A stretch of 64,000 bases of DNA from the NCBI GenBank assembly GCA_029207755.1, contig JARCOQ010000006.1, positions 3,698,846 to 3,762,845 on the forward strand. The letters run 5' to 3'. The notes below the pieces were generated by a model. It was not told where the DNA came from and did no database searches. It worked only from the letters and a program-made list of their open reading frames with translations. Both the position numbers and the translations under genes were made by a program. Below, in pieces: positions 37,447 to 48,070 of the stretch; position 1 is the stretch's first letter, and every line of letters begins with the position of its first letter. This DNA is from Chamaea fasciata. Taxonomy: Eukaryota > Chordata > Aves > Passeriformes > Sylviidae.

Positions 37447-40400
37447 CTAAACCCATTCAAAAATACATTGCATTTAATAGGTTTATTTAAAACCTAGATA
37501 GAATATCAGTGTTGTCTTCTTCTCAGCTTTCTAACATACAACAGGGATAAAGATATGGAAATATTTCAGTGTTAGTTATGTGCCTGCCTGAACAGGACAA
37601 GAATGACAATATTTTTCATTATGAAGCACACATATAGGAAAAAGTCATTTTCATGAGACAAATGATATTCTTGAGTTTCAGTGAAGGAACAGTTTCTCCT
37701 GCTTTGTAGGGTAACATAGAACACAAGCTTTGAATTCTTGGTTCAGTAGTCACAAGGCTCTTTAGGAGCCAGAGATCAGCACATTCAGTATTTGCACTGA
37801 AGGTAAAGTAAAAGCATTCAGTCAGTTGATTAAAAGAGCCTGAAGAAAGAGTGAGCTACAGGCAAGGAGGAACTGCTAGGAATAGCAGAGGGGGCAATGA
37901 GCATTTGGGAGTTCAGGTTTTCTTCATTTATCTGTCTCCAGGCTTAGACTTATGCATATCTGGGAAAATTGTCTTTCACAGACTTGAAGCTGTGAAGGGT
38001 TTTGTAAGCTGTTATTTTAATCAGTATTTTAATCTGACAAGTCACCTATTCAGAGAATTCGGAGCCCAAAACTTGAAAACCTTCATCAACTAGTTTTGGG
38101 TTGTTTATTTTTTATATCAGCTGAGTCTCAAAAATATCTAATTTGTGCAGGTTAGCTGTGCAGCAAATGTGCTCAAAGGCAAAACACCGGGCTGAAATGC
38201 TATAAAGTGAATTTTGCTTCAAAGGATGTAATAGCCCAGCTGTGATCAAGAAGGAAACGTGGTTAGATGTGAAAGCATAACAGATATCATATCAAAGTTC
38301 CTTGAATACATGTCTTTAGAGAATAGATTTAAACAACACAGCAAAAACACAAAACAACTTTGGGGCATTCTGATACAACATAGAAACAGATGTTTTGCAG
38401 TGAGTAAAACATTTACAAAACCTCCTTAGAGGTAAATTTTCTGTATCCAAAGCATCACGCTGTCTATAGTTCAGTTGATTTCCTCATGAAAAAAATATTA
38501 CCTGGATTTGTTAAACTAAAAATCAAGTAGGATGTGAATAGAGTTACTCAGCATGGGAGAGCAAGGCTGAGTGTTATTTGATTCTGCCAAGGCAAACTAC
38601 CCTGGTGTGACGAGCCCCTCATTTGGCCTTTCAATAATGTGTTTTCTTTCCTTGAGAGTGGAAACAAATTCAGTAAAATGTAATTTTTATTCAAATAATT
38701 GACCTGTGTTTGCTTTATAAAACCTCATTTTTGGGTTAATTTACAAACTCCCTTCAGGCTATGCTTTGAAATGAAGATTTAATGAAGACAAATACATTCA
38801 CACACCCAGAAAAAGTATTTTAATTGATATATCTGTGATATTACCAGAGCATCAAGAATGCTGGCAACATAAGAGACACTTGTATTTTATGCAAAGATAG
38901 AAGATTAAAAATGGCAGTGAATGATGGAAAAAAATTAAATGCCTGGTAAATCATTCCTACTTGAATTCAGTGCAAACAAACCTCTTGGCTACAATATGTT
39001 TTGGGTGAGGCCATAAAGGGTTACAAACCTGAGCTGTGAAAAAGTCAAGCATATATCACAATCCGTTCCATGCAGCAGAAATGGTGTAAACTATAAGCTC
39101 TATAACTATTTTTTTTCTGGGTGAGTTGCATTGTGGAGATAATTTAGCTACTGTGTAGTATGACATTATTATCATAATGAATAGACTCACCCCTGGGTGA
39201 AGAGTGAAATGAAAAAAAAAAAAAGGCTGTATGTGCTAGAGTAAGAGAAAAAGAATCCAAAAATCTGTGATTCCATTATCAAAGTCTTTCCATTTTCATG
39301 ATGCAGAGATATTACTGAAGTCAAAAGAAATACAATCCAAAAAGGGAATAATTTAAAATTCCTGTTTTACAGAAGAAAAAAAAAATAAAGAATATATAGA
39401 AACTGTCTTAAATAAGCTCTGAAGTATGAAATACAGCAATTCTGAGTGCTTAATTAAGATCTAAATGTACAAGATTGATCAACTATATTTAAAATGCTCA
39501 TACTGAAAATATACACCTATAATAGGGTAAAGGATTACAAAATAGGTACCTTATATTGGAGCCAAATTGAAAATTCAGAAAAAGCTGACAGCAGTGGAGA
39601 AAGAAATAAACAAGACAGTGGCAATCATCCCTAAATGCTTGGCAATCCAGTGTCTCCTGAAATATTAGGTTATATCGCCTAGAAAATTACATCCTGGATA
39701 AACCATGGCAGAAGATGAGATAAAAGGCAGTGGGGTTTTGCTGAATTGTTTTGTGTAAGAAAAGCATAAAGAGACCAGTGGAAGAAACTGAAAGGTGGCA
39801 GATAAGGACAGGCACTACCCACAGAGACGGAAGACAGGCAGGGCAGAGGCTGGGAAGGTTATGGGAGAATCCTTCCCAATGTGGGAAGGATTGCTACAGA
39901 CTCAGCCAAAGCTGTTTAATTTTACCCCTAACTCTGATTCCAGTGATCATCACTTAAGATGAACCTTAACCATGTAGGATTTCTTGTGCCCTCTTGGTCT
40001 TTCTCTCTTTGCAGTCCAGTGCTTTTTATTCATTAAGTGCTTGGAGAAAATTTCAAGTAATTTCTAATGTAGAAGGCAGGAAGGAATGCACCTTGCCAGC
40101 TTGTCTGAATCTGAATAAATCAGCATTCCTTGCACTCTTGGCTTCTTTTCTTTATCTTATTAAAAAAAAAAATCACAAAGAAGAGACTTTTTCAACCTGT
40201 TGGTGATCAGAGGAAGAGTCTGTACTAAGCAAAGCGTACTACGAGGATGCTGAGAAGATGTATCCTCTGACATCCTCTGTAAAATGATTCAGTCAGTTAA
40301 TCTTTGCTGCTTAATTCCTCTGTCAATTCGTAACAATGGCAAGAACAATAACAGTAATAAGCCTTGTCTGAAGACAGATGTCTTACCTCTATGTTCTCCT

Positions 40401-42909
40401 TGAGATATTCCTCCTAATAATTGCAGGGATGTTCAGAGGAAACAGTCAAAGAAGTAAAGCCACAAGATGCCAGGCTGCAGTTTTCAGACTCTACAAATGC
40501 AGCAAGCATCATCTTCCTAATTTTATAACCTTCAAATTCATGGAGGAAGAATAACACTATGTTATTTTGGTAAGCTTGTTTCTCTGATCTCCAAGATCCT
40601 ACCCCTCTGATAGTGGCAATTCACAGCATTTATAACAAAACTTCTCCAGAACACACTGGGAAAGACCCACCAAAGCACATTTCTGACTTGCTCATGGTCT
40701 GCAAAATTGTTTCAAATCCCTGTCCAAACCAAGGATAGTGTTAACTTGAAGTCAACTTTCCCATCTCTCAGAGGTTTGTATTACCTCCTATCGTACGTGG
40801 AGCAAAGGAATCCATGCCCCACCCCATTGCATTTTGCCTTTTCTAGTATCTAAGACCTTTTCAAGGTCATCCATCGATGTCTGAAAAAGGAATAGGAGAT
40901 TGAAGAGCTATGTGTTTTTTATAACAAAAGGTGATAGATCACGGGGAGTGGTGGAGATCAAGGCAATACCTGGCTCCCATGGTGAAAATTCATCTTTCAC
41001 AGCAGAGCATGCACTGCTGTGGACGGCAGGGTTTTCTTGGAGGTGGAGCATTAAACTGGCACAGCAGGAAAGCAGCACACCCAGAACAGCTCCAATTGAA
41101 GTCTCAGAACAGTTCTTGTTCCTGTCTATAGCGTGGAAACCACAAGTCTTGCACGCCCCTGGCACAGGAAAATTCCTCATCCCAGTACAACAGAGATGGG
41201 AAATCAGGGCTGTTTGTTCCAGCATTACTAGGGAAAAAAAAAAAACCCAACTAATTCTGTCTGTTAACTGAGCCTCTCCTACAGCTCTTAAACCCAGTTC
41301 TCTGATGGAAAGGGTTTCAACAATTACAACACAGAGTCCTGACATCGTCACTGGAACAATGCTCCTGGTTTCTGAACTACCAACAAATCACCAATTTGTA
41401 GGTGAACCCCTGCCCTGTCTGCACTGACTGCTTCAACAGCCTGTGCCTTTGTGCTCCCACTGAAACTTCACACTGCTGTACATGCACTGAGTCACGGTGA
41501 TTATTTCCTCACTTAAATTGTTCCTTTCTGTCTCTCTCTGTCCCTGTTAAGTGAATACAAATGGCAAAACATGTTCACTCACTAGAGCAGAGGAAAAACA
41601 GCAATATAGCAGCATCTTATTGTCTTTTTCATCCGAGACAGTTTTATAACCCCAAACAACCATGATTTCAACCGGCACACAACTACCATAATTTGGGCTG
41701 CTTTTACTGTTGTCAAACAGTCTCATACTGGATTAGGCCCTAAATAATTTAGTCCAAAACATCTCCATCTGCAGCCCCATTCCTCGAAGTTCTTTTTTAC
41801 CTCTTCCTCCCATCATACTAAGTGTGTTACTGGAAAAATCCCCGAGTTAATCAACAAGCTAATAGAATGCCTGGAAGTATGAACAACAAAATGGGTAACA
41901 CATAATAAATACATCCTTGCCTTTTGGGGAGCAGAGCAGCCCTATCAAGTGACATGGAAGAATACTTTCTTGAAACCAATGGATGAACAATGTTTCCACA
42001 GCCTCATGGAAAAGTAAAAGCTTTAATGGAAATATTTATGCAACATGAGGGGCAGAATTTCACTGTCGTAATATTAAATTCATGGAGTAAAATGGTCTTT
42101 TTCATCATTCCAAGTGCAGTAAAGTAATAAATTTTTCTTATGGTTATGATTTTGGTTTTCTTTCTTTTGGGGTTTATTTAAAGCATTTTAATGGCCCTCA
42201 TTACTACAAAAAAATTGCCTTGTGTAGAAAATCCCAAAAATTCTGGTGACATAATGTCTGGGAAACAAAAATTTCTCGTTGTGAATGACTAGATATGAAA
42301 AAATCAGACTTCTGAGCACCTCAAGTTCTACTTGCAACTTCAGAGCATTTTATGCCACATGATATGAAATTCTCTAGGGTTCTAGAGAAGGCTTTAAGGC
42401 TTCACAGTAACCGTGTGTGCTTCACTTTCAGAAATGTAATAAGGATTTGGAAAACAGCGAAAGATTGGAGAGAGCATTCCCCCACAGGATTTGGACTTGA
42501 GCTCTGAAGTCTGTTTTTCTGTGTCAGTATACTAAAGTGTCTTTAATCAGTGAATGATGTAGGAGGCTTTAATTTCTTCACACCTGAACATACCCAAATA
42601 ACGCTATTTGGGAGTGTAAAAACAATTTAGCTTAGATGAGAGGTCATGTACTGCATTTTCCCTCTAGACAAAGAAATGTAAATTTAATCATACCCTTGAT
42701 GGATGAGACACCATGAGAAGTATACTTGAGAGGATGAGAAGCAAATGTATGAGTGACTAACAAATACAATTATGTCAGATACCAAAGTTCTCAAGAAAGA
42801 TGTTAAAAATTAGAAATTAATTTCTCCTCAGGAAGAACAACACCTGAGTACAGTCAACTGGGTATTATTAACAGTGGATTTGGGGGGGAAATAAATAAAA
42901 GAAAATAAT
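37447..42909. other. unique-looking stretch
   Basis: No gene called. It contains the exon-like segment at 37942-38003, a strong acceptor-like site at about 40015 followed by an open frame, A13 at about 39212 and A12 at about 41234. The 147-codon minus frame at 40908-41351 has no family resemblance. A 27-bp minus-strand segment at 40387-40413 has donor GTAAGA and an open frame but is short enough to be chance. Confidence 0.45.
37942..38003 (+). other. exon-like segment, 62 bp
   Basis: A strong acceptor (pyrimidine-rich run ending TCTGTCTCCAG at 37941) and a GTAAGC donor at 38004 enclose one frame without stops. Its peptide reads LDLCISGKIVFHRLEAVKGF. The exon would enter with two bases completing a codon and leave in phase 0. 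I do not recognise the peptide. The open frame continues on both sides of the segment, so openness alone is poor evidence. The outgoing phase is compatible with the candidate at 48020. Confidence 0.2.
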
Positions 42910-43605
42910 AAAGAAGAAAAGAAAAGAAAAGAAAAGAAAAGAAAAGAAAAGAAAAGAAAAGAAAAGAAAAGAAAAGAAAAGAAAAGAAAAGAAAAGAAAA
43001 GAAAAGAAAAGAAAAGAAAAGAAAAGAAAAGAAAAGAAAAGAAAAGAAAAGAAAAGAAAAGAAAAGAAAAGAAAAGAAAAGAAAAGAAAAGAAAAGAAAA
43101 GAAAGAAAAGAAAAGAAAAGAAAAGAAAAGAAAAGAAAAGAAAAGAAAAGAAAAGAAAAGAAAAGAAAAGAAAAGAAAAGAAAAGAAAAGAAAAGAAAAG
43201 AAAAGAAAAGAAAAGAAAAGAAAAGAAAAGAAAAGAGAGGAGAGGAGAGGAGAGGAGAGGAGAGGAGAGGAGAGGAGAGGAGAGGAGAGGAGAGGAGAGG
43301 AGAGGAGAGGAGAGGAGAGGAGAGGAGAGGAGAGGAGAGGAGAGGAGAGGAGAGGAGAGGAGAGGAGAGGAGAGGAGAGGAGAGGAGAGGAGAGGAGAGG
43401 AGAGGAGAGGAGAGGAGAGGAGAGGAGAGGAGAGGAGAGGAGAGGAGAGGAGAGGAGAGGAGAGGAGAGGAGAGGAGAGGAGAGGAGAGGAGAGGAGAGG
43501 AGAGGAGAGGAGAGGAGAGGAGAGGAGAGGAGAGGAGAGGAGAGGAGAGGAGAGGAGAGGAGAGGAGAGGAGAGGAGAGGAGAGGAGAGGAGAGGAGAGG
43601 AGAGA
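42910..43605 (+). repeat. compound pentanucleotide array (GAAAA)63 / (AGAGG)73
   Basis: This is 696 consecutive purines on the plus strand. A short irregular lead-in is followed by 37 perfect GAAAA units (42916-43100), one 4-base GAAA unit (43101-43104), 26 more perfect GAAAA units (43105-43234), then 73 perfect AGAGG units (43236-43600). The motif changes within a single unit, with no intermediate AAAGG or AAGGG units. Both motifs are mirror-symmetric polypurine, able in principle to form intramolecular triplex DNA, and AGAGG has paired G runs. The 253-codon minus frame with LLSSP and LFFSF repeats is its translation, not a protein. True length may differ from the assembly. Confidence 0.99.
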
Positions 43606-44652
43606 TAGGTATTTTGTTACTTTATACAAGCAAGGTGTAAAAGTGGATCTGAGAACAGAAATGAAGAAACCAGTTACTTGTTGTTGTGTTCTCTCATCAT
43701 CTTCTCATGATGCTGCTCTTTCCCCACATGTTCTACAGGATGAAGCCACCAACCTTGTGATCCAGTTGGTGAAATAACCAGGGAAAGGGATACCTGCAAG
43801 AAAGTGTGGGTATCACAATTTTAACGGCTTGTTATTCCTGAGGCTTTTTCTCTATGGCAACATTAATTTCCATTGTCTTGTCTTTTCTTCCTTCTGTAGT
43901 AATTAAAATTTGATTATAAACACTCCTGGGTAAGACTACTAAGGCTTTAATTATACTAACAGCAAAGCATTTGCTTTCCATATAGGATGTGTTTCCTTTG
44001 TGCCCTTTCCAGTGCTATGACTGCAGTGGTGCATCTGTACTTCTTCCCCACATCAGCATCCTGGCTGATGGGCACTTCACATCTGATTTACACATGCCAA
44101 CAAGTGACTCTCTTTTCAATATGGTTTTACTCCTGATATCCCCATTCAACCCATTGGTAAGACATTTTCTACCAATCATTTCTGAAGAGAATTTTTCCTT
44201 TCACTTCCCTGCTGGAGCCTGCAGCCAGACTGCCTGATGACAACTACCACATCACATTTCTACTGGATCCTCTGCAGCTTGGATCCCACTGCATCTCAAA
44301 GTGAGAAGAAAAGCAGACAAGATACAGAACAGTTTTTCTGCCTTTCCAAAGGTCCACAGGCCTAACAAACTGGTCGTCATAAAGCTTTAAAAGGAAAAAG
44401 CAAGGCTGCTCTTCCTGGTTTCACGTGCCAGTAATCATATTTCGATAAATAACTCAGAAACTGCAACAGCTTACTTGAGAAAGAAAAAGAGCAGCTCAGC
44501 AAAAGGACTGAATGAATTTTGAAATTAAATTAACTTGACCATTAATGTTAAAATTTTTCAGACATTACTTAATTAAACCTACCCAGGGCACAAGTATTCA
44601 TAAATATTTTAAAAGAAAAAATATTTTAAAGTACTTTAAGCTGTTTCAATAC

Positions 44653-44696
44653 TTCTGTGACTGCACACACAGAATATTTCTGTGACTGCACACACA
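44653..44696 (+). repeat. 25-bp-period tandem duplication
   Basis: TTCTGTGACTGCACACACA occurs identically at 44653-44671 and 44678-44696. Period 25. Confidence 0.95.
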
Positions 44697-45629
44697 TGTA
44701 TATAGGCACTGAAGGGCTTGTTCTTCCAGATAATTTGATAGTCTTGTCATGGTTGTGTCAGACTGGGTGCCATCTGTGTGATGTGATGCCCTCACTTGAC
44801 AGAAATATGAATTGGAGAAAGTAAGAACAGCACCATCCCTGAGAAAGGAGGGAAACCTTTCTATACCACTGAAAGCAGAACATGCAAGCAAACCTCCCAC
44901 TGGGAGCAAACCTGTTCTACCCTGTCTACTTGTTAATATGCCTTATTCTTGCCAAGCTCTATGCAGAGAGGTTCTGTGTCATTAGCTAACACGAATCCAG
45001 GTTCAAAGAGGTCTTTGAAGTGACAAACCTAAAATGACAGGGGATGGAAAAATAAACGGTGTACCCAGCAAGGCTGAGCTCTCTTTAATGATGAGTGTAA
45101 CTGGAATACACAATAGAGAAGAAATATCAGCTTTTAGGCCCATTATACAAATAGCACTCAATGAGTAGTTACGACTTAATGAATGATAGTGCAGGGACAG
45201 TTCAAAGAATGCTGAATTCTCATGACAAGGTTCCTAATGCACAGATGCATAAGAACAGGACTTTAGAGTTACAGCCCTCAGATCACAGAGACTATCATAG
45301 CTTTTTGCCAGCAGTGGTGCTGTGAAAATTCGCATCATTAGAGGGTTTAGCTTGTTGACTGCATTGGAACATCTTTCTTGGGGCCTGAATTAAAAAATGT
45401 AGGTCCACAGCAGGTAGATTATTGCAGCTACAGGGAATGCCAGGAATAAAGGCTGTGAGGGCAGGAGTAACCAATGGGATTAGACTAGACAAGGTGAGGA
45501 AGAAGGAAAATTATTTATGCATGCAGAGAAGTTTAAACTTGATATGGTCTTGAATGGGAGCTGTTTGCATCCTGCACTTGTGCAGGCGAACAGGGAGTGC
45601 TCTCCTTCCCTCCCTCCCCTCTGCTGCAG

Positions 45630-45780
45630 GAGCTCAGTTCTGGCTGGATTCTCATTACAGGGCTCTTTCACAAGAGCTGATCTATCTGGGTGTCTTAAAC
45701 CAGAGGAGACTTTACACCGGATTTTCCTAAAACCTGTGCTATGCAGTTGGGCTGTGCTGGGGACAGAAGCCAACCCAGAG
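45630..45780 (+). other. exon-like segment, 151 bp (weak)
   Basis: A very strong polypyrimidine tract, rich in CCCTCC repeats and ending CTGCTGCAG at 45629, precedes a GAG start. GAG|GTAAAA follows at 45780. One frame is open across all 151 bases, with the first base completing a codon (incoming phase 2, outgoing phase 0), and continues to 45843. The peptide resembles nothing I know. Its incoming phase does not fit the phase-0 ending of the 37942 candidate. A noncoding RNA exon or a chance pyrimidine run is as likely as a coding exon. Confidence 0.15.
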
Positions 45781-46694
45781 GTAAAAGGAAATCTCATGGC
45801 TTCAAGCCCTGAGGCTGCGGGCACCAGGGTGAGCACGTCCTGACCTCAGCTGTGACTTGTGTGAGAATGTCTGCAAGTCTGCTTTGAAAATCACCTGTGC
45901 AAGGCAGGCTCCCAGACCCTCAGTGGCATCTGAATTAGGGGCATTTTGAGCATTTTGACACGTCAGCATCTCTTGGGCCAGAGAGCAAGATCGGAGCAAG
46001 GGCTCTGAAGATCCCTGTGGCAGGTGACCCGTGGGTTCAGTGGCAATGATGTATCCTGGTGCCTCTGTGGATTTATTCCTACACACCCAAATACTTCAGT
46101 GAATCTCAGCACTGAGCTTTGATCTTCCTTTCCTCCAGTCATGAGTGCTTTATGATTAGTCTGTCATCGAGCCTAAAAGGACTAATGTCACTTACTGTTC
46201 TATCTTGGGCACTTTAAACTTTGAAACTGAAGGACAAGAAGTTACAAAGGATACAGAATATACACCTGGGACCTGGGAACCAACATTAGAATCAAGTGGT
46301 TTAACAGCATTCAATCTCTTCTTGAAATCTCTTACTAAAGCATCAAAAAGACGCCAATTCTAGGCTCCTTTAAATGAAGTTTCAAAGCATTTGGGATTTA
46401 AAGATGACCTAGTTTGACTTCAGATAACAACTGAAGACAGAGCAATAAAACATAGTAACTAACATTACAAAAATTTATGCTAACTGTATGTTTTGTTTCA
46501 GTGAGGAAGAACGTAATTAACAGCAACCAGTGAATAATAGCACGAAAACCCATTTATGTCTTCTGACAAAACAAGAGCTAAAGAACATTCAACTATAACA
46601 TGCAGCAATGCATTTACTCAAACCCAAAGAACCAATCGTCCCAAGATCACAAAAAGATCAAAAGTAGAGCCTGGTGTGGCGTTTTTCAGAACAC

Positions 46695-46723
46695 TTTTTT
46701 ATTTTTTTTATTTATTTTTTTTT
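46695..46723 (+). repeat. T-rich tract
   Basis: Poly-T with single A interruptions. Simple repeat. Confidence 0.9.
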
Positions 46724-47156
46724 AATAGGAGAATGGCTGCTGTGTGAAAGATAAAACATGTTTTCAGAAACCTGTTTTGACAGAAATGTTTTCACGTGTC
46801 TATGATGAAAATGCTGGTGAATAACAAAGAAAGAAACATCATTTTTCACCTGTTCTCCCACTAAACCAGCATGCTGGGCAGTGCATCTTGTTGGGATGGA
46901 AAGCATGTTCAAAAGCTTGCCACCACCTAGAATTTGAATTTTTTCCTTCCCTTCTCAAGCAACTGCTGTGTGAGCTCACTTTGACCCAGCAGGAATCCAC
47001 AGTTAGAGAAAACGTCACCTAAAGGAGAGATCAGCACAGGGTTGGGAGGAGAAAATGTTCAAACCACAATTTTGCATTCATGTACAAACTTCATCTACAA
47101 AGCAGAAGGAGCATTCCTATTCACAAAAGGCTCAGGAAATTTTTGACCATAAATTT

Positions 47157-47202
47157 GGTTTTATTTCTATTTTTTTTTTTTTATTTTTATTTTTTTTATT
47201 TC
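47157..47202 (+). repeat. T-rich tract
   Basis: Poly-T broken by single A or C bases. Simple repeat. Confidence 0.9.
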
Positions 47203-47464
47203 TCAGCCATACACTTAGTGCTAAACAATGCTGAGAAGATATTAGCCATCAAAACAGATACTGGAACCATTAGCAAACATGTTGCATATGTTTATATTTC
47301 CCTCTAAAAATACGAAGTGTACTCCAAGCACAATGGCCAAAGAAAAGAGCCCTCGGTGGATTTTTTAATATATCTTCCTCCATACTAACGCCCATTTACC
47401 TGCTTTTCCCTCCTGTCAAAATTGGAACCTGACATCATTATAGGTGTAATGCAGCATGACCATC

Positions 47465-47488
47465 TGTATCCTTAAAAAAAAGGATACA
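47465..47488. repeat. perfect 9-bp hairpin with A6 loop
   Basis: TGTATCCTT and AAGGATACA form a perfect stem around six A residues. No function is evident. Confidence 0.8.
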
Positions 47489-48019
47489 CAGGGAGTAGAA
47501 TAAATGTCACTGTGTACCCACAGTTGCAAAATACATGTAGTACTAACTTAAAAAAAAAAGGAAAATTGCAATTCACATTTCAGAGTGATTTTATATAAAG
47601 TATGGTATATTAGGCCCTTTTCTTCCTCATCAGAGAGTAAAAATAACAATCAGAAGTATTCCATTTATAAGTACCAATGATGCCAGACAAAATACAGCAC
47701 TGTCTGCAAATTGGGAAGCACTTACAAATTTATGATCTCTGAAATTGTATTTCCCAGATATCGTTCATATAATGTGTAAGCAAACAGACCTAAGATTATA
47801 ATAGGGAAGAATTTTGATTGTGCTATAGGCAAATTGGGCATGCAAACTGAAAGGCAAATGCCTTCTTTGAAAAATCTTTAGTACTGTGGCCTTCTCTGAC
47901 TATAATTACCAACCTCTCTTTTTAATTGCTTGCTAACCATGACCAGCCTCTGCCACACTGACACAAAATTAGCAACATTTTATTGCAATATTGAGTGGTT
48001 CACAATCTTTCTTTTCCAG

Positions 48020-48070
48020 AAATATGTTGATTTCCTGAAGAATAATGACAAGATCTGGCTGCAGAGTAGT
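48020..48070 (+). other. exon-like segment, 51 bp
   Basis: An acceptor (TCTTTCTTTTCCAG ending at 48019) and a consensus donor (GTAAGT at 48071) enclose exactly 17 codons in phase 0 on both sides. The peptide is KYVDFLKNNDKIWLQSS, with ordinary coding-type codon use (CTG, AAG, CAG, ATC, TGG). This is the best-formed coding-exon candidate in the window, but 17 open codons are not rare by chance and I cannot name a gene. If real, it is an in-frame cassette exon of a gene on the plus strand with very large introns. Confidence 0.3.

Larger units (their letters stand above)
43606..46694. other. unique-looking stretch
   Basis: No gene called. It holds the 19-bp duplication at 44653-44696, the AAATATTTTAAA direct repeat near 44602 and 44620, and a GC-richer interval at 45580-45840 with a strong acceptor-like site, listed separately. 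A strong acceptor-like sequence at about 43900 leads directly into TAA. Confidence 0.45.

Noticed and set aside
40908..41351. 147-codon minus-strand open frame
   Set aside because: No domain, signal peptide or splice support. Overlapping open frames lie on the other strand.
42868..43629. 253-codon minus-strand frame with LLSSP and LFFSF repeats, the longest open frame in the window
   Set aside because: It is the translation of the purine pentanucleotide array. A perfect 5-base repeat free of stop codons stays open automatically.
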